A stretch of 64,000 nt of DNA. Origin: Pseudomonas paeninsulae. GTDB taxonomy: Bacteria > Pseudomonadota > Gammaproteobacteria > Pseudomonadales > Pseudomonadaceae. The notes under the pieces were generated by a model that did not search any database, was not told where the DNA came from, and saw nothing but the letters and a program-made list of their open reading frames with translations. The stretch spans positions 1,476,501 through 1,540,500 of the forward strand of contig NZ_CP141799.1 of assembly GCF_035621475.1 (NCBI RefSeq), written 5' to 3'. Made by a program: the position numbers and the translations under genes. This document shows, one piece after another, positions 54,001 through 62,039 of the stretch; the first letter of the stretch is position 1; every line of letters starts with the position of its first letter.

Positions 54001-55168
54001 GCGCAAAAACTTCGTGCCGGTGCCGGATTTCGTCGGCGCCGCGCTGAGCAAGTTGAGCGTCGGCCAGGGCAGCCTGCCTCTCGCCCTGGGCCGCGAACTG
54101 CAACGCATGACCGGCGTGCGGGTGGCCGACGAGGCCTGGGTCGAGGCCGAGGCGCAGCTCGACAGCCACCTGAAGATGAACCTGGAGGTGGTCGATACCC
54201 ACGGCAAGCTCCTCGGCGAAGGCCGCGATCTGGCCGAGCTGTGCGCACGCTTCGCCGAAGCCAGCCAGGCCGCGTTGGCCTTGCCGCAGACCGAGAAGAG
54301 CCAGAAGTCGGTGGAGGCCAAAGCCTTCGTCGCCGTGGCCGAAAAAACCCAGCAGCAGATCGCCGGCCTGTCGCTGACCGTGTATCCGGCGCTGGTGGAG
54401 GAGGCCGGTACGGTCAAGGAAGGTCGCTTCCCGACCCAGGCCGAAGCCGAATTCCAGCACCGCCGCGCCCTGCAGCGCCTGCTCCTGCAACAGCTGGCCG
54501 AGCCGGCCAAATTCCTGCGCGGCAAGCTGCCGGGGCTGACCGAGCTGAGTCTGCTGCACCGCGACCTGGGCCGCGTCGAGGCGCTGGTCGAGGACATTCT
54601 GCTGGCCAGCCTGGACAGCTGCATCCTCGAAGGCGAAACCCCGCTGCCCCGCGACGGCGCCGCCCTGGCTGCCCTGGCCGAGAAGAAACGCAGTGCCTGG
54701 AGTGAGCATGCCGAGCGCCTGGCCAGGCTGTGCCTCGAGACTCTCAAACTCTGGCACGGCCTGCAGAAGCGCTTCAAGGGCAAGATCGACCTGGCTCAGG
54801 CCATCGCCTTGAACGACATCAAGCTGCAGCTGGGCAACCTGGTCTATCCCGGTTTCGTCCGCGAAACTCCTGGCGAATGGCTGAAGGAACTGCCGCGTTA
54901 CCTGAAAGCCATCGAACAGCGTCTGGACAAGATCGCCGGCCAGCTGCAGCGCGACCGGGTCTGGAGCGGCGAACTGGCCGGCTACTGGGAGCAGTACCAG
55001 GCGCGCCTGGGCAAACACGGCCAGGAAGGCAAGCGCGATTCGCAGCTGCAGCTGTATCGCTGGATGCTCGAGGAGTACCGGGTGTCGCTGTTCGCCCAGC
55101 AGCTGGGCACCAAGCTGGCGGTCTCGGACAAGCGTCTGAGCAAGCAGTGGAGTCAGGTGGAGGGCTGA
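51083..55168 (+). CDS. hrpA: DEAH-box ATP-dependent RNA helicase HrpA
   Basis: A 1361-residue helicase: Walker A AGETGSGKTTQLPKI, DEAH box IVDEAHERSLN, motif III TSATID, motif VI QRKGRCGRVEAGICVRLF, then the ratchet/OB regions and the long HrpA C-terminal DUF3418. HrpA resolves stalled ribosomes and processes mRNA. ATG 51083 gives MTDPLLAFDQLQKNLEQALY; a frame upstream is repeat and remnant. Residues about 619-676 are a Gly/Pro/Ser/charged insertion not expected in the family, encoded by repeat-like DNA with GTAGGGTGGACAACGCC, between ELQLSPGG and YASVHKAIL. Confidence 0.93.
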   Translation: MTDPLLAFDQLQKNLEQALYADRHRLRRQLHELRKQAVPDAAKLAQWLERFQASAAKVEARRLSVPTMRYDDALPIAAKRDEIKAAIAKHQVVVIAGETGSGKTTQLPKICLELGRGVHGLIGHTQPRRLAARSVAMRVAEEIGTPLGELVGYQVRFEDKSSERSLIKLMTDGILLAETQHDRFLDKYDTLIVDEAHERSLNIDFLLGYLKTLLVRRPDLKLIITSATIDLQRFSEHFDGAPIVEVSGRTYPVDTWYRPLTSEQDEDGNRVEEDLSVDQAILASLDEIAAFEKSEGTRPGDVLVFLPGEREIRDCAEVLRKANLRFTEVLPLYARLSPAEQQKIFQPMGARKIVLATNVAETSLTVPGIRYVIDSGTARISRYSYRAKVQRLPIEAVSQASANQRKGRCGRVEAGICVRLFSEEDFNGRPAFTDPEILRTNLAAVILQMLHLRLGEIEDFPFIEPPDGKAISDGFNLLQELSAVSREGQLTALGRQLARLPVDPRLGRMVLEGAKQGSLEDVLIIASSLSVQDPRERPSDRQQAADQAHAQWKDVDSDFAALINLWRGFEEQRQALGSGALRSWCRRNFLNYLRLREWRDAHRQLVLIARELQLSPGGNAQGSRRVDNAVGSSTAGKPAQGSALPESPDRQPGPGGDPGSHKEKELAEKDQAAQRSKGYASVHKAILSGLLSQIGQKTEDGDFLGARQRRFWVHPSSVIGRKKPTWIMASELVETTKLFARMVAKIEPDWIEPLAPHLIKKNHLEPHWEKKRGQVVAFEQISLYGLIVVGRRPVHYGPIDPAVSRELFIREGLVGGEILSRAKCLTANRQLLEQLDELEAKARRRDILADEETLFAYYEARLPGEIHQAATFDSWYKLESQKDPQLLIMREEDVLARDAKEITAAQYPDTLRLGELTLPLSYHFEPNHSRDGVTLRVPAPLLPQLPAERLQWLVPGLLEAKCVALVRNLPKALRKNFVPVPDFVGAALSKLSVGQGSLPLALGRELQRMTGVRVADEAWVEAEAQLDSHLKMNLEVVDTHGKLLGEGRDLAELCARFAEASQAALALPQTEKSQKSVEAKAFVAVAEKTQQQIAGLSLTVYPALVEEAGTVKEGRFPTQAEAEFQHRRALQRLLLQQLAEPAKFLRGKLPGLTELSLLHRDLGRVEALVEDILLASLDSCILEGETPLPRDGAALAALAEKKRSAWSEHAERLARLCLETLKLWHGLQKRFKGKIDLAQAIALNDIKLQLGNLVYPGFVRETPGEWLKELPRYLKAIEQRLDKIAGQLQRDRVWSGELAGYWEQYQARLGKHGQEGKRDSQLQLYRWMLEEYRVSLFAQQLGTKLAVSDKRLSKQWSQVEG
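52953..52984. repeat. Palindromic repeat inside hrpA
   Basis: GTAGGGTGGACAACGCC begins the stretch, and GGTGGAC (52957-52963) pairs with GTCCACC (52978-52984). This is a typical intergenic Pseudomonas repeat motif, here read in frame as part of HrpA. Confidence 0.7.
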
Positions 55169-55169
55169 G

Positions 55170-55218
55170 CCGCTTCGGCGGCTTCCGCTTTAGCGGCCTC
55201 ACCCCAGCGGGGGTGAGG
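55170..55218. terminator. Hairpin cluster after hrpA
   Basis: GCCGC/GCGGC-type stems directly follow the stop codon, and CTCACCCC (55199-55206) pairs with GGGGTGAG further on. No T-run. It separates convergent hrpA and the GlxA-type regulator. Confidence 0.45.
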
Positions 55219-55280
55219 GGGCGGTCCAGCCTACGCCCGTGCAGCCTTCCACGTCGGGTGGGTTGAGCGCCGCGGCGGGC

Positions 55281-56360
55281 TTAGCGTTGATGCCGGGCTC
55301 CCAGACTTTGCCCTGAAGTTGGGGGCAGCGCCTGAATTTGTTCCCCTGGTCCTGAGCAATGGCTGTCAGTTGGCACGTTCCCAAAGCGTTTGCGGTAAGC
55401 ACTGGGCGCCAGGCCTACTCGTTGCTTGAACAGACGCCTGAAGGAATTGCCATCTTCGTACCCCACCTGCAAGGTGATTTGGTCGAAGGCTTCCTGGCTG
55501 CTTTCCAGTAGGTGTTTGGCTTTTTCAATGCGTAGGTTTTGCAGGTATTGGATGGGAGTCTGATCGGTCGCCTCTTTAAAACGGCGGATGAAGTTGCGCA
55601 TGCTCAAGCCAAACTCTGCGGCCACCTGCTCCAGGTGAATGCTGTTGGTGATGCGGTTTTCCAACCAGATTTGAATCTTCAGAATCACGGCGTCGGTGTG
55701 GTTTTTCTTGAAGGTGGTGCAGGCGTAAGGGGTCTGGCTGCGTACGGAGACATCGACCAGTAGTTTCTTTGCGCATTCGGCCGCTAGCTGGGGGGAGGCG
55801 AACTTGCGGATCAGGTGCAGCAACAAATCACTGCCGCTGGTGGAACCGCCCGAGCAGAGCATCTGCCCATCGTCGGTGACGGTGCGTTCGGTCTGTAATT
55901 TCACCTGGGGAAAGCGTTGTGCGAACTGCTCGCTGAACACCCAGTGGGTGGTGGCGCAGCGGCCGTCCAGCAAGCCGGCCTGGGCGGTGACGAATGCCCC
56001 GGTGCACATGCTGGCGATGTAACTGCCTTGCCGATGCTGCTGTTGCAGCCAGCGGATCATGTCGGCCAGGGAGGGCAGCACGCCGAGGATATTGAACATG
56101 AAACCGGGCACGATGATCAGTTGCGGGTTGTGCAGGTCTTTCGCGGCTTTGTCGGGCGTCAGCCTGAGGCCGCCCGTGCAGGCAACACTCTGGCCATCCA
56201 TGGAGGCCGTTGTCACCCTGAATAGAGCCGAATTGCCCTCCTGGCGCTGACTTTTGCGGTCGGCATAGTAGTGCAGCACGTTAGCGATTTCAAAAAACTC
56301 CAGGGTCGCGGCCACACTGGTGGATGAGCATTGATCCGCCATCAAGATGCAGACATTCAT
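55281..56360 (-). CDS. GlxA-family AraC-type transcriptional regulator
   Basis: A 359-residue regulator: N-terminal DJ-1/PfpI-like domain (about 1-195) with the nucleophile-elbow Cys in SYIASMCTGAFVTAQAG, and a C-terminal AraC/XylS double helix-turn-helix (about 225-325; AAEFGLSMRNFIRRFKEATD, ITLQVGYEDGNSFRRLFKQR). This class includes GlxA, ArgR and CdhR regulators of amine and amino-acid catabolism. It is divergent from an alpha/beta hydrolase gene, the likely target. The ligand is unknown. Confidence 0.88.
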   Translation of the reverse strand: MNVCILMADQCSSTSVAATLEFFEIANVLHYYADRKSQRQEGNSALFRVTTASMDGQSVACTGGLRLTPDKAAKDLHNPQLIIVPGFMFNILGVLPSLADMIRWLQQQHRQGSYIASMCTGAFVTAQAGLLDGRCATTHWVFSEQFAQRFPQVKLQTERTVTDDGQMLCSGGSTSGSDLLLHLIRKFASPQLAAECAKKLLVDVSVRSQTPYACTTFKKNHTDAVILKIQIWLENRITNSIHLEQVAAEFGLSMRNFIRRFKEATDQTPIQYLQNLRIEKAKHLLESSQEAFDQITLQVGYEDGNSFRRLFKQRVGLAPSAYRKRFGNVPTDSHCSGPGEQIQALPPTSGQSLGARHQR

Positions 56361-56518
56361 CGTTTATTTCTCCCGATCTGCACCCTGGTGCGCGGCTGGC
56401 ATAAATCGCATGCAATTCGTCATTTTTGCCGATGGTGGTGGTTAGGCGCAATGGCCACTATGTGCTTAGACGCGCCTCTCTGCGCCGAGCAGTAAAACCG
56501 CATCAAGGGATTGCCTGC

Positions 56519-57349
56519 ATGAAAAACGCCGCCTACAAACTATTCAAGAAACCCTTCTTTGGCCGCTTTGTCCGGCCATGGCGCTGGCCGGACAGCGTCG
56601 ACCAGAGCCACTGGCAGCGTTTGAGTGTCGACAGTCAATCCGGCGCCATCATCGCCGCACTGTTGGCGCCTGCACACACACCGCAGGCCAAGGGCGCGGT
56701 ACTGATGTCCCACCCCATGGGCGTAGTAGCCAAAGGCTTCTGGATGAAATATGGGCATGCCGAATTGCTCCGTCAGGCGGGCTACCACGTGATGGTGTTT
56801 GATTTGAACGGCTTCGGTGAAAGTACGTCCACCACCATGGACTATCCCCTGGACGTGTTGGCCGCTGGGCAAGCCTTGCAGGCCCGCTACCCCGACTTGC
56901 CCGTGGCGGTACTGGGCGCCTCCATGGGCGCGGCCATGAGTGTGTGTGCCATGGCGCAGCCTGAACACCCCTTCAAGGCGGCGGTGCTGGAGTCGGCGTT
57001 TCCGACCCTATTGCACTTCTGGTCCCGCTACCCGATCCCCAAGTTGGGCATTCAGTTTTCCAAGATTCTTTATCCCGCCGGTGAGCGCAGCTTGCGCCCG
57101 ACCCATGCCGCCGAACATCTAGTGGGCAGCCCGGGCCTGCTAATGATTTATGGCGATGACGATGAATTTACCCCGATTAAAGATGGGGAGTTGCTCTGGC
57201 AAGTCTTGAAACACAGAACGGCAACAGAGTTCTGGAAAGTGCCAGGGGCTAAGCACACGCATGCTTATGCCGCGCAGCCAAAACAATATGCTGAAAAAGT
57301 CATTGGGTTTTTGGATGAACACTTGGCAGCCTACAGGTCAGCGTCGTAA
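56519..57349 (+). CDS. Alpha/beta hydrolase
   Basis: A 276-residue hydrolase. HPMG forms the oxyanion turn, the nucleophile Ser is in AVLGASMGAAMSV, the acid in YGDDDEFTPI and the His in GAKHTHAYAA. It belongs to the serine aminopeptidase/BEM46-like group. ATG 56519 with AAGGGA upstream gives MKNAAYKLFKKPFFGRFV, an amphipathic N-terminus. It is divergent from the GlxA-type regulator (158 bp apart), which probably controls it. Substrate unknown. Confidence 0.85.
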   Translation: MKNAAYKLFKKPFFGRFVRPWRWPDSVDQSHWQRLSVDSQSGAIIAALLAPAHTPQAKGAVLMSHPMGVVAKGFWMKYGHAELLRQAGYHVMVFDLNGFGESTSTTMDYPLDVLAAGQALQARYPDLPVAVLGASMGAAMSVCAMAQPEHPFKAAVLESAFPTLLHFWSRYPIPKLGIQFSKILYPAGERSLRPTHAAEHLVGSPGLLMIYGDDDEFTPIKDGELLWQVLKHRTATEFWKVPGAKHTHAYAAQPKQYAEKVIGFLDEHLAAYRSAS

Positions 57350-57599
57350 GCCAAGGTCATGGCTGCAATTTTTCTGCAGAGAAAAATAGCAGGACGAAAG
57401 ATCAGGTAAGCAACAACTATGGGCTTCAACGATGCCATGCCAGCGATACGCGAAAGTGCTTCGCGCACAGTGACTGTTGGCGAGAAATGGGGCAGGAAAT
57501 ATATCTGTTCCCTTTCTCAGGTTTGAGCATAGCGAGGCCCTGGGCGATGTGATGGCTGTTGCTGCGCTCAACCATATCCTCCGGGTTGAGCGCAGTCGC
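57350..57599. terminator. Convergent intergenic region with two hairpins
   Basis: After the hydrolase, ATTTTTCT-GCAG-AGAAAAAT (57368-57387) forms a weak AT-rich hairpin. Before the AraC gene end, a perfect 12-bp stem CTGCGCTCAACC (57562-57573) with GGTTGAGCGCAG (57584-57595) lies just past its stop. These likely end the two convergent transcripts. No gene in between. Confidence 0.6.
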
Positions 57600-58415
57600 T
57601 CAATTTCTGTGGCCCTGCTGTTGTTTACGCCAGGCCCCCGGGGTAACGCCAAAGCGTTTTTTGAACTGGCGAATAAAGTGGGTCACATCCTGCCAGCCGA
57701 CCAACTCGGCCACCTGGGCAACCGAGGCGCCGCTATGAAGCAGGCGAGTACAGGCCTGGTGCAGGCGATTGCTGGTGATCCACTCGCCCACGCTGGCACC
57801 TGTAGCGAGTTTGACTTTGTGGGTGACGTAAGCCGGACTCCTGTGCACGGCTGCCGCCACCTCTGCCAAGCTCAAGGGCTCGCAACAGTGGCGCTGAATG
57901 TAGTCCAGCACATTGCCAACCATCGCATCGCGTGTCTGCCTGGCCGGTGTCATGGCGTTGCTAACCTCGGCCAGGATCAGGCTTAGCAGGCTCTTGCAGA
58001 GTTCGTTGTTGGCCGGGCCGGCGGGTTCACTCAGGCGTTTGAGTTCGGCGAAATACTGTGCGAGCAGCGCGCGTCTTGCCGGTTCAATGCTGACGGCGGG
58101 GGAGGCACCCAATCGAACCTGGCGAAAGGGCGACATCTGCGGCAGGTTTTCATGCAGCCCCAGGCAGTTGGGGCAAAAACCCATCCACCAGATGTTTAGC
58201 GCGTGCCCCGACAGCAGTTGGTGGGGCACGCCCGCCGGTACTATCACCACGCTGCCAGGTGGCACGCTTATAGGTTCGCCGTGGCGCATCTGCAACTGGC
58301 CTTCCACTATGAAAGACAACACGTATTCGGCGTGATGGGACTCTCGATCGGCGGCAAGCTGTTCGATATGAAATTGCTCCACCTGAAGCGGGGCGGTGGG
58401 GTGCATATCCAGCAT
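57600..58415 (-). CDS. AraC-family transcriptional regulator
   Basis: A 271-residue regulator with an N-terminal cupin-type sensor (about 15-90, GEPISVPPGSVVIVPAGVPH) and a C-terminal AraC double helix-turn-helix (about 175-265; SLAEVAAAVHRSPAYVTHKV, SVAQVAELVGWQDVTHFIRQ). Starts MLDMHPTAP; Met4 is an alternative. It is divergent from a SAM methyltransferase, with a perfect dyad between them. Probable local regulator; effector unknown. Confidence 0.87.
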   Translation of the reverse strand: MLDMHPTAPLQVEQFHIEQLAADRESHHAEYVLSFIVEGQLQMRHGEPISVPPGSVVIVPAGVPHQLLSGHALNIWWMGFCPNCLGLHENLPQMSPFRQVRLGASPAVSIEPARRALLAQYFAELKRLSEPAGPANNELCKSLLSLILAEVSNAMTPARQTRDAMVGNVLDYIQRHCCEPLSLAEVAAAVHRSPAYVTHKVKLATGASVGEWITSNRLHQACTRLLHSGASVAQVAELVGWQDVTHFIRQFKKRFGVTPGAWRKQQQGHRN

Positions 58416-58502
58416 TCCAGTGCTTGATGGGATCGCAGTATAACGATCCAGGATCGAAAGATAAGCCGATTACTCGCAAACTTCCCCACTGCCTGTGCGC
58501 AA

Positions 58503-58521
58503 GTCAGATCTCTAATCTGAC
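58503..58521. promoter_or_regulatory. Dyad GTCAGAT-N5-ATCTGAC between AraC and methyltransferase genes
   Basis: A perfect 7-bp inverted repeat spaced by CTCTA, 28 bp before the methyltransferase start and in the promoter region of both divergent genes. It could be an operator, or a small hairpin in the leader. Confidence 0.55.
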
Positions 58522-58548
58522 GTCTTGAGCAAACGCAGAGGCAAGACC

Positions 58549-59142
58549 ATGACTTCACCCGCGAATCAAGACGAGCCCTGGGATGAGAGCACCGCCCACT
58601 GGTATGCCAGCCAGTATGGCGACTGGCCCACTACCTGGATGCCTATTCGAGCCGAGGACTGGCGCCCGCAGGAAACCGTTGTCGACATTGGCTGCGGCAC
58701 GGGCAGCAGTTTGCGCCACCTGCTGGCCTACTGTCCCGATGGTCGGCTGGTTGGTGTAGAACCATCCGCCGCCATGCTGACCATCGCCGTTGAGCAAACT
58801 CAACAGGCCGATCTGGACGGGCGTATCGAGTTCTATTGTGCCCCAGCCGAAGCCCTGCCCTTGGGCGATGCCAGCGTGGACAGTGCCCTGGCCTTTAGCA
58901 GCTATCACCACTGGCAAGATGTGGCGCTCGGTTTGAGCGAGGTCTATCGGACGCTCAAGCCCGGCGGGCGACTGCTGTTGGCCGAAGAGCCAGAGATCCT
59001 GGCGCTACATGGCGTGAGTTTGGCCGATATCCAGCAACAACTGCGTGTTGCGGGATTCCGCGAGTTGGACACTCGGCGCTTAACCCATGGCGAAGCGGTC
59101 TGCGAGCTTATCGTCGCGTACAAGCCAATGAATCTCGCTTAG
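58549..59142 (+). CDS. Class I SAM-dependent methyltransferase
   Basis: A 197-residue methyltransferase of the Methyltransf_11 type. Motif I VVDIGCGTGSSLRHLL binds SAM, followed by acidic VGVEPSAAML, and post-motif ALPLGDASVDSALAFSSYHH. A late LKPGGRLLLAEEPEIL is also typical. ATG 58549 gives the sensible N-terminus. Small-molecule O- or C-methylation is likely, but the substrate is unknown. It is divergent from the AraC regulator and followed by a small membrane protein 80 bp downstream, perhaps in the same transcript. Confidence 0.86.
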   Translation: MTSPANQDEPWDESTAHWYASQYGDWPTTWMPIRAEDWRPQETVVDIGCGTGSSLRHLLAYCPDGRLVGVEPSAAMLTIAVEQTQQADLDGRIEFYCAPAEALPLGDASVDSALAFSSYHHWQDVALGLSEVYRTLKPGGRLLLAEEPEILALHGVSLADIQQQLRVAGFRELDTRRLTHGEAVCELIVAYKPMNLA

Positions 59143-59222
59143 CGGCTCTCCTTCGTTGCCAGCTTGGCAGGCAAGTGAACGACGAAGTTTGCACTCACAC
59201 ATACAGTGATTCAGGAGACAGA

Positions 59223-59627
59223 ATGAACATCACTCTGGCCCTAATGGGCTTATCAATTTACCTGCTGATCTGGGTAAAGCTGCCGGAATGGGGCACGTGG
59301 TTCGGCAGCATAATCGACCAGCTGCCCGCGCCGCTGGCTTACCTCTATGACGCTTGGCGCTGCCCTTACTGCTTCGGCTTTTGGGTAGCGCTGGCCCTGC
59401 ACGGACTCACTGGCATTCAGACCATCCCCGCGCTCGACACTGCCGGCTCTTCTTTAGGCGGCGTGGGGCAAATGGTTTTCTGGTTTTTGGATGCGTTAGC
59501 CAGTGCCACCCTGATATTGATCGGGAAACTCGCGTTGGATGCCATCGCGGTCCCGGCGATCAAAGGCTTCCAAATGACTCAGCAGTTCAAACAATCATTT
59601 CGTGATCAGCATGCCGACAATCAGTGA
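59223..59627 (+). CDS. Small membrane protein with CPYC motif (DUF1360-like)
   Basis: A 134-residue protein with three hydrophobic segments (about 3-20, 50-65 and 85-110). AWRCPYCFGFWVALALHG contains a Cys-x-x-Cys pair of the kind seen in DUF1360 proteins. ATG 59223 follows an AGGAGA ribosome site and is preferred over an upstream start 16 codons earlier. The role is unknown; the CxxC at a membrane edge could bind metal or be redox active. Family call is tentative. Confidence 0.65.
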   Translation: MNITLALMGLSIYLLIWVKLPEWGTWFGSIIDQLPAPLAYLYDAWRCPYCFGFWVALALHGLTGIQTIPALDTAGSSLGGVGQMVFWFLDALASATLILIGKLALDAIAVPAIKGFQMTQQFKQSFRDQHADNQ

Positions 59628-59690
59628 GGGGCAGCTGCGCCAGCTATCCCTTCTGCCCAGCGCTACTGTCTGGACGGGGCCAGCCAAGCT

Positions 59691-60263
59691 TTATTTGAGC
59701 CCGTAGCGGATCAGTTCCTGGGACGAGAGCACGCGCATATTGTGCGGTGCGATGCGCTGCATTTCGTCCGCCAGGCGGCTGGGGATGTTCATTTCGCGCA
59801 AGTAGACGGTCGGGCTGTAGCGTTGGTCCCGGTGGGCGGCTTGCGCCTGGGCCGAGTCGCCGGCGGGGAAGGGTGGACGGTGCAGGCCGACATAGCCGCG
59901 TACGGTCTTCTTGTGGCCGGCGGCCAGCAGGTAGATGCAGCTGCCCTGGCAGACGCCGTCAGCGGGCACCAGGGCGTCGAAGCCGGTCTCGCGCAGCAGG
60001 CGGCCGATGCGCATGGCTTCCGGGGCGCTGCCGCCGATGTTGTCCAGCAGGACTATCTTGCGGGCGAATTTGCCTGGGTGAGCGCTCAGGCCCTTGAGCA
60101 GGGCTTCGTAGTCGCCGGGGGCGATGTCCTCGGAAATTCTGGCGGCCAGTAGCGGGCCGAGGCGCTGGTGTTGGCTCGCTTCGACTTCGACCCTGGCCTG
60201 GCTGGTGGTCGAGCACAGCGCCGCGGCACAGAGCAGGGCGGCCTGGATAAGGGGAGTGCGCAT
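59691..60263 (-). CDS. Exported ClpP/crotonase-fold protein (COG3904-like)
   Basis: A 190-residue protein with a signal peptide (about 1-23, ending TTSQAR). The mature part resembles periplasmic ClpP-fold proteins: KIVLLDNIGGSAPEAMRIGR forms the oxyanion segment and GVCQGSCIYLLAAG holds the candidate Ser (and two Cys that could form a disulphide). GLHRPPF follows, as in this group. Proteolysis is not proven for these proteins. It stands alone between convergent and divergent neighbours. Confidence 0.7.
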   Translation of the reverse strand: MRTPLIQAALLCAAALCSTTSQARVEVEASQHQRLGPLLAARISEDIAPGDYEALLKGLSAHPGKFARKIVLLDNIGGSAPEAMRIGRLLRETGFDALVPADGVCQGSCIYLLAAGHKKTVRGYVGLHRPPFPAGDSAQAQAAHRDQRYSPTVYLREMNIPSRLADEMQRIAPHNMRVLSSQELIRYGLK

Positions 60264-60338
60264 GGGGCGGCTGAGTCCTGGATAACGGCGGTGCGCAGAA
60301 GATACCCGCAGCCGCGGATCTGCGCACCTTGGATCGGC

Positions 60339-61043
60339 TCAGTCGCGCTGGGGGATGGTCAGGCCGCGGATCACCGCCGGGCGCGTGAGAAAGACGTCCA
60401 GCACGCGGGTGACATTGGCGAAGCGCTCGATCTGCACCAGTTCGCCGGCCTGATAGAAACCGATCAGGTTGCGCACCCAGGGGAAGGTGGCGATGTCGGC
60501 GATGCTGTAGGCCTCGCCCATGATCCACTGGCGGCCGTCCAGGTGCCGGTCGAGCACGCCGAGCAGGCGCGTGGCTTCCTCGACGTAGCGCTGCAGGGGA
60601 CGCTTGTCCTCATAGTCCTTGCCAGCGAACTTGTTGAAGAAGCCGACCTGGCCGAACATCGGGCCGATTCCGCCCATCTGGAACATCAGCCACTGGATGC
60701 ACTGGTAGCGGCCGGCGGCGTCCGCGGGGATCAGTTGGCCGGCCTTCTCCGCCAGATACAGCAGGATCGCGCCGGACTCGAACAGCGCCAGCGGCTGGCC
60801 GTCCGGACCGCTGGGGTCGAGGATGGCGGGGATCTTGTTGTTCGGGTTGAGCGAGAGGAACTCAGGCGACAGCTGCTCGTTGTCGGCGAAGCTGACCAGG
60901 TGCGGCTCGTAGGGCAGGCCGGTTTCCTCCAGCATGATCGACACCTTGACCCCGTTGGGCGTGGGCAGCGAATAGAGCTGCAGGCGCTCGGGGTGCTGGG
61001 CGGGCCATTTGCGGGTGATGGGGTAGGCGGAGAGGTCTGACAT
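60339..61043 (-). CDS. Glutathione S-transferase, nu-class (YfcG/YghU-like)
   Basis: A 234-residue GST. The N-terminal thioredoxin-like domain has LYSLPTPNGVKVSIMLEETG, where T-x-N replaces a catalytic Tyr/Ser, followed by SLNPNNKIPAILDP and LFESGAILLYLAEK (glutathione contacts). The C-terminal helical domain has YSIADIATFPWVRN. The NxK-type active site fits disulphide-bond oxidoreductases such as YfcG. ATG 61043 chosen over an ATG five codons upstream by similarity. Cytosolic. Confidence 0.89.
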   Translation of the reverse strand: MSDLSAYPITRKWPAQHPERLQLYSLPTPNGVKVSIMLEETGLPYEPHLVSFADNEQLSPEFLSLNPNNKIPAILDPSGPDGQPLALFESGAILLYLAEKAGQLIPADAAGRYQCIQWLMFQMGGIGPMFGQVGFFNKFAGKDYEDKRPLQRYVEEATRLLGVLDRHLDGRQWIMGEAYSIADIATFPWVRNLIGFYQAGELVQIERFANVTRVLDVFLTRPAVIRGLTIPQRD

Positions 61044-61352
61044 AGCGCTTCCAATCATCAGGCGGGTGGGAAAAGGCCGAACCAGGCGCTGGGTGGCGTC
61101 GGTCGGCTGTTATTGCTACGTCCTGCGGGCGCCGGCAGCCATTGTGCCGCTCGGGGTGTTGAGGGCGAGTCGCTGCATCGGACGCTAAGTCTGGGCCTTG
61201 CCGGAGGGATAAGACCACTATCGGTCCCTTCGCGATAATCGATAGGCGTACTAGTGGGCATCAATCCGTTTGATGGCGTGCATGGCCTGATTCCCTGCGT
61301 TAGAGCGAGCCGGTATGGTGCCGCCATCGATCAGCGTTAACGGAGAACCCCG

Positions 61353-61790
61353 ATGAGCCTGTACGGCGACTACGACCCGCAGAACATCTTTGCCCAGATC
61401 ATTCGCGGCGAGGCCCCCTGCTACAAACTGTACGAGGACGACGACGTACTCGCCTTCCTCGACCTGTTTCCGCAGTCCCATGGCCATACCCTGGTGATCC
61501 CCAAGCGCGCGGCGGCGCGCAATATCCTCGACATCGATGCGGACAGCCTGTGCAAGCTGATGCGGGTGACCCAGCGGCTCTCCCAGGTGCTGGTGGACGA
61601 GTTGCAGCCGGAAGGCGTGCAAGTGGCGCAGTTCAACGGTGCGCCGGCCGGGCAGACGGTGTTCCACATCCATGTGCACATCATCCCGCGCTTCGCCGGC
61701 CAGGGCCTGGGTATCCACGCCAGCAGCAAGGCCGAGCCGCTCGAACTGGAACAACTGCAGGCGCGGCTGCTGCAGCGCCTTCGCGGCTGA
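61353..61790 (+). CDS. HIT-family nucleotide hydrolase/transferase
   Basis: A 145-residue HIT protein. The histidine triad is seen in GQTVFHIHVHIIPRF (His-x-His-x-His), and the N-terminus has IFAQIIRGEAPCYKLYEDDD. Family members hydrolyse nucleoside phosphoramidates or diadenosine polyphosphates. A homologue lies downstream of hrpA in P. aeruginosa, matching this position. Single-gene unit; an array of palindromic repeats follows. Confidence 0.91.
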   Translation: MSLYGDYDPQNIFAQIIRGEAPCYKLYEDDDVLAFLDLFPQSHGHTLVIPKRAAARNILDIDADSLCKLMRVTQRLSQVLVDELQPEGVQVAQFNGAPAGQTVFHIHVHIIPRFAGQGLGIHASSKAEPLELEQLQARLLQRLRG

Positions 61791-61817
61791 GGGCTGCGCG
61801 ACGACCTGCTGCACCTG

Positions 61818-62035
61818 GCCTACGGTCGAGAGCAATCCGCGATCCGTAGGGTGGGTTAGCGGCGTCAAGCTCCGAACGATCAGGCACCGCGATCGTGGCG
61901 CGCCGCGTAACCCGCCAGGCGATATCCCGGCGTTGCGCCGATGGTGGGTTACGGCGCAACGGATCTTGCGGGATCATCGCTATCGGCAGCGTGCGCCTAA
62001 CCCACCCTACAAAAACTCATATTCTCGGACAGTCC
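61818..62035. repeat. Degenerate mini-element carrying nested palindrome copy B
   Basis: The palindrome has outer arms GTAGGGTGGGTTAG (61846) and CTAACCCACCCTAC (to 62010), with inner arms around CGCGTAACCCGCC and GGTGGGTTACGGCGC. It is followed by CTACAAAAACTCATATTCTCGG, nearly the same as the right end of the next element, and by CTAG. The left end (near CGGTCGAGAGCAAT) is eroded. No ORF of interest. Confidence 0.65.
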
Positions 62036-62039
62036 CTAG

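Noticed and set aside
52571..55018. Long minus-strand open frame (815 codons) opposite hrpA
   Set aside because: Low-complexity Gln/Leu/Ala-rich translation, typical of an antisense shadow of a GC-rich gene.
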